Shown piece after piece: positions 39,274-48,711 of a stretch of 64,000 nucleotides of DNA. Each line of letters begins with the position of its first letter. Position 1 is the stretch's first letter. A program made the position numbers and the translations under genes. The stretch comes from Candidatus Roizmanbacteria bacterium RIFCSPLOWO2_01_FULL_39_19 (lineage in GTDB: Bacteria; Patescibacteriota; Microgenomatia; UBA1406; HO2-37-13b): contig MGAM01000013.1 of the NCBI GenBank assembly GCA_001789725.1, positions 1 through 64,000 of the forward strand. The letters run 5' to 3'. Below the pieces are notes generated by a model. It did not search any database and was not told the DNA's origin. It saw only the letters and a program-made list of their open reading frames with translations.

Positions 39274-39656
39274 ATGCAAAGTATTTATGTAGTACTTAAA
39301 AAATTGATAGAAAGATCGATGCAACTCACACTAAAAGCTTGTTTTTACAAAATCAGAAAGGTGACAAATTTTATCTTATTATCTACCTCGCTTTGGAAAG
39401 AGCTGACCTAAAATCATTATCATCCATCATTAGGGAGAAAAAATTGAGTTTTGCATCGCCAGACAGTTTATTAAAATTACTGAATATCACCCCGGGTTCT
39501 GTTTCTCCTTTTGGACTTATTAATGATGAAAAACATCTGGTCTGTGTTATTGTTAGCAATAGCGTTTTAAAAGGCAAGAAAATTGGTTTTCATCCCAATA
39601 TTAATACCTCAACATTAGCTATTAAAACTGGTGATTTTAAGAGGTTTCTTGAGTGA
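39274..39656 (+). pseudogene. ProX/YbaK-type aminoacyl-tRNA editing domain, internally deleted/frameshifted
   Basis: MQSIYVVLKKLI in one frame; IDATHTKSLFLQNQKGDKFYLIIYLALERADLKSLSSIIREKKLSFASPDSLLKLL..PGSVSPFGLIND in another. Confidence 0.6.
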
Positions 39657-39732
39657 ACGGGAAATTATGTCTCTTATTTAGACATTTAATAAAGTCGAAA
39701 AAACACCCATGATTACCTGTATAATCTGATTC

Positions 39733-40350
39733 ATGGCCAATATCAATAATCCCGATGATTCCCGCTATAAACAACTTAAACAAATTCTTGACGAAATCTT
39801 ATATCTTAAAGATTCGCCTCTTTACGAGTATCGAAAGATAAACAATAACAAACCGGTTATAGGAGAAGGAACTCATTATGCAAGCATCATGTTTGTTGGC
39901 GAAGCGCCGGGAGAAAATGAGGCCAAGCAAGGTCGTCCATTTTGTGGAGCTGCCGGCCGAATTCTTGATGAGTTGCTTGCATCAATTGGTCTAGCCCGAA
40001 ATGAAGTTTACATCACCAATCTTGTTAAGGATCGCCCACCAAATAACCGCGATCCATTACCTGATGAAATTGAACTATATTCACCATATCTTGACAGGCA
40101 GATCGAGATTATTCAACCCAAATGTATTGCGACTCTGGGTAGACATTCAATGAAATATTTAATGGAAAAATACGGACTAGGTGAAAAATTGGCATCAATA
40201 AGTGTAATCCATGGCCATAAATTTGATATAAAAATAAACAAAACAAAAACTGCTTATATTCCTCTCTATCACCCCGCCGTTGCTTTATACACTGCATCTA
40301 AGAAGAAGACGTTGATTGATGATTTTCAGGTTCTAAAAAATTTTAGCTAA
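39733..40350 (+). CDS. uracil-DNA glycosylase, Fe-S type (family 4-like)
   Basis: MFVGEAPGENEAKQGRPFCGAAGRILDELL; VKDRPPNNRDP; YHPAVALY. Confidence 0.9.
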   Translation: MANINNPDDSRYKQLKQILDEILYLKDSPLYEYRKINNNKPVIGEGTHYASIMFVGEAPGENEAKQGRPFCGAAGRILDELLASIGLARNEVYITNLVKDRPPNNRDPLPDEIELYSPYLDRQIEIIQPKCIATLGRHSMKYLMEKYGLGEKLASISVIHGHKFDIKINKTKTAYIPLYHPAVALYTASKKKTLIDDFQVLKNFS

Positions 40351-40976
40351 AATAAATCTGTCATCGTAGAAAGTTTCTTCAGTACTCTATCAATAGATTT
40401 TTGTGGCTTAGCAGCCAAGCCCGACTGTTTCGTGTCTACTTCATCTTCAAGTTGTTTTTTGATGTCTTGAGTGTCAACATCTTGCATCATTTTTTCAAGT
40501 TCTTCGTCTCCTTCAATTTTTATTCCCAGACGCTTCATAATGATTGCCTGCATTTGAATAAGTTTTGTTATTTCTTTTTCAGCAATCATATCAATCTGCA
40601 GATGAGTCTCCTCACGCAACTCCCCGATTTTTGCCTGACGATTTTGGCTAAGAAGCACAAAAATCGATAAAAATATTGCCTCAAGGGACACTATCATAGT
40701 TAGGAGTCCAAAAGGAAACGGATCAAATGGGAAAATTTCCGGTATTATATTAGTGTTTATTACAACCCAGCCAATAAAGAAAGCCGTGTGAAATAACAAA
40801 AACGGCAAACTACCGGAAATTTCAGTAATTTCATCAGAAAACTTGTCGTAAAGAGTTCTCTTCTTATCATGCTCTTTTCTAAAACTCTCAATTTTTTCCT
40901 GATGACGGGCAAGCCTCTCTTTGTTTGATGGGAATCTAACAACAAGTTCGCCTTTTTTTCTTTGATAAAGCTTCAT
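40347..40976 (-). CDS. DUF1003 family membrane protein
   Basis: DKFSDEITEISGSLPFLLFHTAFFIGWVVINTN...FDPFPFGLLTMIVSLEAIFLSIFVLLSQNRQ. Confidence 0.9.
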   Translation of the reverse strand: MKLYQRKKGELVVRFPSNKERLARHQEKIESFRKEHDKKRTLYDKFSDEITEISGSLPFLLFHTAFFIGWVVINTNIIPEIFPFDPFPFGLLTMIVSLEAIFLSIFVLLSQNRQAKIGELREETHLQIDMIAEKEITKLIQMQAIIMKRLGIKIEGDEELEKMMQDVDTQDIKKQLEDEVDTKQSGLAAKPQKSIDRVLKKLSTMTDLF

Positions 40977-41028
40977 AAAAAAATACAGACTTCTTTATCT
41001 AGTTGTACCAAAATTTGTGGTTGAGTGC

Positions 41029-41214
41029 TATAGCAACCGCAAAACAAAATGTCGGTTTTTTATACTGTCATGCTGAACTCGCTGCGCCCTTCCGTAGTCT
41101 TGTACGAAGGAGGGTTTCAGCATCCCAACAATGAGATCCTGAAATAAAACTTGTCCCGAACTTGATTCGGGATTCAGGATGACAAATTAGACAGTTTGAA
41201 TTGCGCTAGCTATA
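41029..41214 (+). mobile_element. MITE-like element, copy B (186 bp, long form)
   Basis: near-identical to copy C; TATAGC...GCTATA ends; ends 1 nt from the typA stop codon. Confidence 0.88.
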
Positions 41215-41215
41215 G

Positions 41216-43054
41216 TTAAGATTTTCTTCCTTTAACCCGTCGTTGGGTTTGAGTTAGAAATTGTTTTCTTAGTCGAAGATTTTGAGGAGTGACTTCAAGG
41301 AGTTCATCATCCCCTATAAAGTCTAAATACTGCTCCAGGCTTAGTTGCGTTGCCGGCTCAAGAATATCCTTAACTCCCTCGCCCGATGAGCGGTTATTGG
41401 TAAGCTGTTTAGCTCGACAGACATTAATTTCAATATCTCGTTCCTGAGACGCGATTCCGATGACCATGCCTTCATAAACTTTAATGCCGGCTCCATAAAG
41501 AAGTGTCCCTCGGGTTTGGGCATTAACCAGTCCGTAGGTTAATGTCTCGCCGGTTTGCGTTGCAATGAGAGCTCCGTTTCTAACGGTAGCAGTGTCCGTC
41601 CCCACCGGCTCGTATCCTAATAAATATGTGCTTATAATTGCCGTTCCTCTAGTTCCTGTTAATAAAATTCCTCTTACCCCAATTAAATTACGGCTGGAAA
41701 TTTTGTAGATTAACCTCATCCCAATGTCTCCAATAGGATGCATATTGATGATTTTTCCTTTTCTTTTTCCTATTTCATCAGACACCACGCCCGTATAAAC
41801 TTTCTCAACATCAACGGTTAATTCTTCAAACGGTTCACAGTTAACTCCATTAATTTCTTTCATGATTACCTGAGGTTTAGCTATTTCCATTTCAAATCCT
41901 TCGCGTCTCATGGTTTCAATCAAAATAGCCAGGTGGAGTTCACCTCGCCCGCAGATAATAAATGAGTTTGGGTCCACACTTTCTTCAAGACGAAATCCTA
42001 GATTTGTTTCCAATTCTTTTATTAGCCGTTCTTTAATCTGTCTAGATGTTACATATGTTCCTTCTCGTCCGGCAAACGGACTGGTATTTGGCCCTATTCT
42101 TATTTTAATTGTCGGTTCTGCAACTTCAATTATGGGAAGAGGATCTAAATTATTGACATCAACTACAGTTTGACTTATTGAAAGCTCGGGAATCCCGGCT
42201 AGTGCGATAATGTCACCGGACACCGCCTCCTCGACTTCTCTTCTTTCAAGTCCAACACTTGTATAAATTTTTGTTGCGGTGTAAGTTCCGATTAATTTTT
42301 CTTTGTCAAGAAGAGCTATTTTCATTCCTTTTGTTATTTTTCCTCTTGAAATTTTACCTATGCACAGTTTTCCAACGTATGAGTCATAATCCAGAGTTGA
42401 TATAAGCATTTGGAATGGTTTTTCAATATCAACGCTACTATTTGGAATTTCATCGACGATAGTTTCAAATAGCACCCCGAGATCTCCAGTACTTCGCGAA
42501 TATAACTCTGGCAACTGTCTAAATGCTTTTCCGTCTCTGCCAACTCCATAAAGAGTTGAGAAATTTAATGATTCTTCATTCTCGGCAAGTTCAATAAATA
42601 AATCTTCAACCTCATGTTGAACTTCCAAGGGTCGAGCATCTTTCTTATCAATTTTATTGATGAATAAAATAATTTTAAGACCAGACGCAAGTGCTTTTTT
42701 AAGAACAAATCTAGTTTGAGGAAGAGGTCCTTCAGCAGCGTCAACTAGAAGAAGAGCTCCGGAGGCCATATTAAGCACTCTCTCCACTTCACTTCCAAAG
42801 TCAGCATGTCCAGGAGTGTCAATAATATTGATTTTATCTTGCCCGTACATCACGCTGGTATTTTTGGCCAAAATCGTGATTCCCTTCTCTTTCTCAAGGT
42901 CGCTCGAGTCCATCAGGAATGATTCTTGCATCTCCTTTTGATTTTCCCTAAAAATTGCCGATTGTTTTAAAATTGCATCAACCAACGTTGTCTTTCCATG
43001 ATCAACGTGGGCAATTATTGCAATATTTCGTATATTCATGTTTAAATATTTCAA
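41216..43054 (-). CDS. typA: GTP-binding translational regulator TypA/BipA
   Basis: IAHVDHGKTTLVDAIL, DTPGHADFGSEVERVL, C-terminal TypA domain. Confidence 0.96.
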   Translation of the reverse strand: MKYLNMNIRNIAIIAHVDHGKTTLVDAILKQSAIFRENQKEMQESFLMDSSDLEKEKGITILAKNTSVMYGQDKINIIDTPGHADFGSEVERVLNMASGALLLVDAAEGPLPQTRFVLKKALASGLKIILFINKIDKKDARPLEVQHEVEDLFIELAENEESLNFSTLYGVGRDGKAFRQLPELYSRSTGDLGVLFETIVDEIPNSSVDIEKPFQMLISTLDYDSYVGKLCIGKISRGKITKGMKIALLDKEKLIGTYTATKIYTSVGLERREVEEAVSGDIIALAGIPELSISQTVVDVNNLDPLPIIEVAEPTIKIRIGPNTSPFAGREGTYVTSRQIKERLIKELETNLGFRLEESVDPNSFIICGRGELHLAILIETMRREGFEMEIAKPQVIMKEINGVNCEPFEELTVDVEKVYTGVVSDEIGKRKGKIINMHPIGDIGMRLIYKISSRNLIGVRGILLTGTRGTAIISTYLLGYEPVGTDTATVRNGALIATQTGETLTYGLVNAQTRGTLLYGAGIKVYEGMVIGIASQERDIEINVCRAKQLTNNRSSGEGVKDILEPATQLSLEQYLDFIGDDELLEVTPQNLRLRKQFLTQTQRRVKGRKS

Positions 43055-43189
43055 AATGACTCATAAGTATATCAAATTATGCACAAATTACGTAAGTAGA
43101 ATCGTCCTTTTAGGAAATAAAAAATAACTATTGCAAACTACCTCATTTTCAATTAGGCTGAATGTAATGAGAGAGGGGGTGACATATAG

Positions 43190-43402
43190 ATGAATATGAA
43201 AATGCTACATATGATCGCTTACCTACTCCTATGGGTAGGAGGTATCAACTGGGGTTTAATTGGACTCTTTAAATTCAATCTTGTTGAGGCGCTCGGCTTG
43301 CCGGCAGGAATAGTAAGTCTCGTTTATATTCTTGTCGGATTATCAGCTGTATATACGCTAGCAACACACATGGGCGATTGCAAAGTGTGTTCCAAAAAAT
43401 AA
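43190..43402 (+). CDS. DUF378 family protein
   Basis: 70 aa; LLWVGGINWGLIGLFKFNLVEAL...YILVGLSAVY. Confidence 0.88.
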   Translation: MNMKMLHMIAYLLLWVGGINWGLIGLFKFNLVEALGLPAGIVSLVYILVGLSAVYTLATHMGDCKVCSKK

Positions 43403-43478
43403 TTTAGATTGTTATAGCAGTACCTAAACCTGGTTTATAAGACCGGATGTTGTTTACTCGACAAAATTTCAAATTATT

Positions 43479-44729
43479 ATGATTATTGCTGCCGTAAAAG
43501 GTCTACAGATTATTGATTCTCGAGGTAACCCTACCGTGAAGGCATATATAACTTTAAATGATGGATCGGTTCATTCTTCCTCTGTGCCGTCTGGAGCATC
43601 GATTGGCGTCCACGAAGCAAAAGAGCTTCGTGATCTTGACCCGAAGCATTTCTTTGGCCAAGGCGTCAGACATGCCATTGAAAATATTGAAACTCACATA
43701 AGAAAAGCAATTATTGGTAAACGTATTGATTCGCCTAGAATGATTGATGAGGTCATGCTTCGTCTTGATCATACTTCGAATAAATCGGTAATCGGCGCCA
43801 ACTCTATGCTCGCTGTTTCCCAAGCCATGCTTAAAGCAGCAGCTTTCGCCTCAAACATTCCTCTTTGGAAGTATATTAACGACTATTATTTCCCGCAAGT
43901 TCAACCATCATATCCAAGATTATTTATTAATGTTATAAATGGAGGTAGGCATGCTAACTGGAGTTTTGACATTCAGGAATTTGTTATAGCTCCAAAAAAA
44001 AATATTCCATCGGTATCTGTAAGAGTTGGAGTTGAAATTTTTCAATCAATAAAACGTGAACTTATAAAAAGAAAATTGTCCATACTTGTTGGCGATGAAG
44101 GTGGCGAGTCGCCTCAACTCGAATCAAATGAAGAAGTTTTTGAATTAATAAGAAAATCAGCTCTTTCTGTCAATTACACCCTTGGTGTAGATTATGACTT
44201 TGGTATTGATTCTGCTGCAAGCCAATTATTTCAGGATGGCAGATATTTTTTTAAGAAAGACAATATAAAATTATCTTCAGAAGGATTAATCGAGAGGTAC
44301 AAAAAATATATTGATGATTTTCATATCAGCTTTTTCGAAGACCCGTTTGCCGAGGATGATTGGGAAGCATTTGTTATGTTTACAAAAATATCGGAAAACA
44401 AATATGTAGTTATTGGTGACGATCTTTTTGCAACCAATATTGAAAGGATAGAAAAGGGCATAAAAATAAACGCAGCAGGAGGCATTATTATTAAACCCAA
44501 CCAAATCGGAACAATTTTAGAAACTGTCGAGGCGATAAAACTGGCAAAAAGCGCCGGCTGGGTAGTAATTATTTCCCATCGTTCAGGGGATACGGAGGAC
44601 ACGTTTATCGCTGATTTGGCTTACGGATGTGGAGCGGATTTTATAAAAACAGGATCAATGTCTCGATCTGAACGGCTAGCTAAATACAATCGACTACTTG
44701 AAATTGAATTTTTCGAGAGTGGGGTTTAA
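43479..44729 (+). CDS. eno: enolase (divergent)
   Basis: SGASIGVHEA, VGDEGG, FFEDPFAEDDW, VIGDDLF, KPNQIGT, ISHRSGDTEDTF; catalytic residues retained. Confidence 0.9.
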   Translation: MIIAAVKGLQIIDSRGNPTVKAYITLNDGSVHSSSVPSGASIGVHEAKELRDLDPKHFFGQGVRHAIENIETHIRKAIIGKRIDSPRMIDEVMLRLDHTSNKSVIGANSMLAVSQAMLKAAAFASNIPLWKYINDYYFPQVQPSYPRLFINVINGGRHANWSFDIQEFVIAPKKNIPSVSVRVGVEIFQSIKRELIKRKLSILVGDEGGESPQLESNEEVFELIRKSALSVNYTLGVDYDFGIDSAASQLFQDGRYFFKKDNIKLSSEGLIERYKKYIDDFHISFFEDPFAEDDWEAFVMFTKISENKYVVIGDDLFATNIERIEKGIKINAAGGIIIKPNQIGTILETVEAIKLAKSAGWVVIISHRSGDTEDTFIADLAYGCGADFIKTGSMSRSERLAKYNRLLEIEFFESGV

Positions 44730-46411
44730 TTTGTATAAATTTTAAATGGGGTTAACAGGTTTGCTCCGACGATCGAATCTATCTGTCTTAATCCGTTGGG
44801 TATTTTACAGTTGTGACGATCAATCACAAGAATGCGAGGTAGTCCCATATCAATATTGGAGCTAGATGAGCATTCGCTTTTGACGAAAAAAACATTATTG
44901 ATATTTTCCAGTTGTATATTAAATTTTATTCTTTTTGCAAACTCCTTGTTAAAGTTATTTGTATAAAACAGATAGTAGAGAGGAAATGTCCTGTCAATGG
45001 GTAAGTAAACTTTGTTGTAAGCCTTTCTATGTTTTTCAACATATTTCACAATTTCCTTTTGCCCGTCATTCCTAACTAAACTTGTTGCTCTATCACTTTG
45101 AACCGAATATTGGTGCCAAAAAAAAACTAATTCACCTATTAGGATAGACATTACTGCGAGTAAGATAATTTTTTTGTATTTTGGGATTAACGCTAATTGG
45201 AACAGGCCATATCCAATCAATATTGAAAGAGGAATTGTCATAAAAACCGATCGGTGAATGTTTGGAGAGTCAATAATAGTTAGTCCTGCAGGAATCGGCG
45301 CCAGGAAAAGTAAAAAAAATACCATCATTAAATTTTTTTTATCTAATTTTCCTTTATCTTTTTTAAGAATGTGGTAAAGTCCAAGCAATAGAAGAGGCAA
45401 AAAGATGACATATAACAGTCCCTGCTCTGGTACAAAAAAATGAGGTGAGTTTCCTCCTCTGACAAATAAAACATCAGGAGAAAAATAGCGACTATATTGA
45501 TAAATAAATTCTCGGGAATATCCCAGGATTTTGTTGCTAAAAATTCTTGCTATAACTACCGATTTCTCATTAAATATCGCCTCTTGAATTCTTATCGAAA
45601 CTCCTGACAACGGGCTAAAAATTGATGTCTGAATAAATCTACCTTTCCCCCATGCGGTTAACCCAATAAAGAGAGTTAAACCGGTAAAAAGTAAGCACAT
45701 AAGAGTTGGCAATGCAATTTTTGTCTTGTTATTTTTTTTAAAGTAAATTAGAAGATATATTAAAAAAACAGCCGGGGTATAGATTCGAAACGGATGGTAA
45801 AAAAAATAAGAAAATAGAAATATAATTAATGATAAAAATAAATATTTATAGTTATTTTTTGTCTTAAAAAATAGCAGCAGAACAAGTCCAAATGCAAAAA
45901 CCGTTGAGCCCATTAAGCCCTCAACGGTGGTCCTTGACAATACTATATGCCAAGGCATAATGGCAATCACAAAGGCCGAGCACAACCCAGCAACCGCATT
46001 TTTAAATGTCAGTTTTGATAAAAAATATACTGGAAATACCGCAAGCGCCCCAAGAAACGCACCAAAAAACCTTACTCCTAAGCCATTAGGACCAAACAAC
46101 ACCACTCCTAATCCGGATAGATAAAATGGTAATATAATATAGTAGTCACCGAATTTATTGAAGTAAAGAAGTGGCCATTTATTCCCGTAAACGTCAATTC
46201 CATTCCTTAAAATAAAATGGCCAACGTAGCCACTTAATATTTCATCTTCATGGAGATTAATAGGAAGTTTGTCAAGATTATAAACCCTTAAAAAAAGAGC
46301 GATTAAAAAAATAACAAAAAGCGCAATAATATTTCTGTGATTAGTAAAAAACTTGACATAAAACATAAATTTTCTTAAAAAGAAATTAATTCTGGTTACC
46401 CGGAAAGTCAA
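44726..46411 (-). CDS. multi-TM glycosyltransferase (GT39/PMT-like)
   Basis: 561 aa, many TM; HEDEILSGYVGHF near N-terminus. Confidence 0.8.
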   Translation of the reverse strand: MTFRVTRINFFLRKFMFYVKFFTNHRNIIALFVIFLIALFLRVYNLDKLPINLHEDEILSGYVGHFILRNGIDVYGNKWPLLYFNKFGDYYIILPFYLSGLGVVLFGPNGLGVRFFGAFLGALAVFPVYFLSKLTFKNAVAGLCSAFVIAIMPWHIVLSRTTVEGLMGSTVFAFGLVLLLFFKTKNNYKYLFLSLIIFLFSYFFYHPFRIYTPAVFLIYLLIYFKKNNKTKIALPTLMCLLFTGLTLFIGLTAWGKGRFIQTSIFSPLSGVSIRIQEAIFNEKSVVIARIFSNKILGYSREFIYQYSRYFSPDVLFVRGGNSPHFFVPEQGLLYVIFLPLLLLGLYHILKKDKGKLDKKNLMMVFFLLFLAPIPAGLTIIDSPNIHRSVFMTIPLSILIGYGLFQLALIPKYKKIILLAVMSILIGELVFFWHQYSVQSDRATSLVRNDGQKEIVKYVEKHRKAYNKVYLPIDRTFPLYYLFYTNNFNKEFAKRIKFNIQLENINNVFFVKSECSSSSNIDMGLPRILVIDRHNCKIPNGLRQIDSIVGANLLTPFKIYTN

Positions 46412-48077
46412 AAAATCTTTTTAAAATATGTTTCTTTTTTTCTACGAAGAAAAAAATTATCAGTCCAGCAATGGACAGAGCCGACACTAAATTGCCAAGC
46501 ACTCTAACTTTCGTATCGGTAAATTTTAAGTAAATATTATGCCTTCCTTTGGGTACGTTATAAGTTATTATCCCGCGGTAATTTGGATCCTGAAATTGGA
46601 TGTCAACTGGCTTTGAATCTACCCAAACCTTCCAACCCGGAAAATAGAAAGTATAGTCAGCCATTCTTATATCTGTTATGGCATTAACTGCATATTTACG
46701 CCATGAATTACTTAATTCTCTTGAAACGATTTTCCCTTGTCCTTCTATAATTTCACCTTTCTGTCTTTTTACTGGATAGTCATCAGTTATTCCTGTCCAG
46801 ATTGTATTCATGTTTGTTGAATGGAGATTAATTTTTGTAAATAGGTACTGACTTAAAGGGTGATCCGTATTGTTCTTACTGTAAAGTTGGGGAAATCGTA
46901 AAAATGCAAAAGCGACTATCAACGTCAGAGCAGCTATTTTTAGCTTATTATTTTCAAATTTATTTAAGATATACGCTATAATAATTGGGGGGACAAAAAT
47001 AAATAGCGACAACATGCGCCATGGGAATTGTATATTGCTTAAGATGTTAATCTTCTCGTAAAAAATAAGGGCATAATCGGTAGTCAAAAATAACGACGTA
47101 ACCCCAACAAAAACGGCTATGTCTAGCATATCAACTTTCCATTTTTTAGCTATCATGATCCGTCTTACTAAGTAGAGTATTCCAATAACAAGTATTATCA
47201 CCTCAAATAATCCTGGAGTAACAAAGTGGCCACGATTTAAGACGTCACGATCAAAATAATAGTACCAGTTTGGGTCTATAAAATTCTTTAGGTGAAGTGT
47301 CTGTCCCTGTGTTAGGTGATTTCCGCTTCCGTAGTAAAAATATTTAATTTCAATATTTAAAGGAATAAGGTAATATGCAGCCATCAGAAGGCCCCAACCC
47401 ATTGACACGCCTGTTAAAAATAACTTTTTAATTTTTTCTTTCTCATCTTTTAATAAAAATAACAGGTAAGGAAATATAATAAATGATGCAACAACCATCA
47501 TCATCGGATGGCTAAGCGCCAATCCAGTAAATGATATCGCGAGTAAAATAATTGCCCATCGCTTTTTTTCTTTTATAAGATAATAAAGCGCAAATAGCAC
47601 TAAAGGGAAAAATACTGATGCGAAAAACTCCGGCAATGCCTCTCTTACATAAAGATTTAATATTCTGTAAGGCGAGATGTTGTATAAAAATATTGCGACA
47701 GTCGATGGTATTTGTTTGAAATAAATCCTCAAGAATTTATACAAAATCAGATTTGAAAGGACTGTCGCAATTAAGGCAACTATCTTCCACGACACAATTG
47801 CATTATGTGTGATAAAAGTCATCCACGCTCCCAAATATGAGATAAATTGATGGGCCACCAGAGGAACTGGCATGCCATAGTTTGCAAAACCGTCAGCCCA
47901 TGTTGGTTTAAGATCTCCACTTTTGATGGCAAGATAAAATTGGGTAATTGTTGTAATGTGCGCTCTCCCATCCATATGAGCAGAGTGACCTTTGTTGAAA
48001 AAAAGGTCAAAGACCAATAAAAAAGAAACTAAAAGAATAAAAAAAATATAAAAACGTTCTTTCGTTTGAATAAACAT
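46386..48077 (-). CDS. large multi-TM membrane protein (YfhO/PTPS-related-like)
   Basis: 563 aa; many TM plus extracytoplasmic C-terminal domain FYFPGWKVWVDSKPVDIQF. Confidence 0.75.
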   Translation of the reverse strand: MFIQTKERFYIFFILLVSFLLVFDLFFNKGHSAHMDGRAHITTITQFYLAIKSGDLKPTWADGFANYGMPVPLVAHQFISYLGAWMTFITHNAIVSWKIVALIATVLSNLILYKFLRIYFKQIPSTVAIFLYNISPYRILNLYVREALPEFFASVFFPLVLFALYYLIKEKKRWAIILLAISFTGLALSHPMMMVVASFIIFPYLLFLLKDEKEKIKKLFLTGVSMGWGLLMAAYYLIPLNIEIKYFYYGSGNHLTQGQTLHLKNFIDPNWYYYFDRDVLNRGHFVTPGLFEVIILVIGILYLVRRIMIAKKWKVDMLDIAVFVGVTSLFLTTDYALIFYEKINILSNIQFPWRMLSLFIFVPPIIIAYILNKFENNKLKIAALTLIVAFAFLRFPQLYSKNNTDHPLSQYLFTKINLHSTNMNTIWTGITDDYPVKRQKGEIIEGQGKIVSRELSNSWRKYAVNAITDIRMADYTFYFPGWKVWVDSKPVDIQFQDPNYRGIITYNVPKGRHNIYLKFTDTKVRVLGNLVSALSIAGLIIFFFVEKKKHILKRFFDFPGNQN

Positions 48078-48123
48078 TTACTCAGTTATTAAATAACTTT
48101 AACATTATATACTATGTGTATAC

Positions 48124-48711
48124 ATGAACATTATGCGGTATAAGTTTGAATTCATTTTAATCACATTAGTTCTGATACTTTTTGTAATCTTGCAGCCTAA
48201 GCTGTCGGTCTATCTTTTCTACCCAAAAAGAACCACAATGTTGAACGGTTTTACTAAAGATATAAAAACAACACAGAAAATAGATGCAAAGAAGTTCTGG
48301 CAGTTTCGGGAGTTTTATTATCCGGGCTATATAAAAATTGACAAGAGCGGATTTAAATACCCCAAGTATTTGCAACAACTGAAAACATTGGGAGTTAAAA
48401 TGGTTGATAATACTGCCCCAAGAGTATTTTTGATCTATAACTCAGACAAACTGAGCAGCGTCGAAGCAATTGTTGAAAAAGACCAACTGAAGGATTTAGT
48501 TATTGACTTAAAATCAAGTTCAGAGTCAACGCTTATTGATAATAAAACAGAATACGTTGCCAAGTTTCATGACAAAATTTATGTTTACTTTGTAAAACCT
48601 GTCCCAGAGATGCTTACCGCCAACGGATATTATGACTATAAAAATCCTCATGATAGAGTAATTATTGAAGGAAAATATTGGCTAAATATAAGCGCAATCA
48701 ATATTAATTAG
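48124..48711 (+). CDS. hypothetical anchored protein
   Basis: 195 aa, N-terminal TM. Confidence 0.55.
   Translation: MNIMRYKFEFILITLVLILFVILQPKLSVYLFYPKRTTMLNGFTKDIKTTQKIDAKKFWQFREFYYPGYIKIDKSGFKYPKYLQQLKTLGVKMVDNTAPRVFLIYNSDKLSSVEAIVEKDQLKDLVIDLKSSSESTLIDNKTEYVAKFHDKIYVYFVKPVPEMLTANGYYDYKNPHDRVIIEGKYWLNISAININ

Noticed and set aside
41029-41214. MITE copy B acting as the typA intrinsic terminator
   Set aside because: On the typA strand the hairpins are followed by an A-run; the T-run is on the opposite strand.
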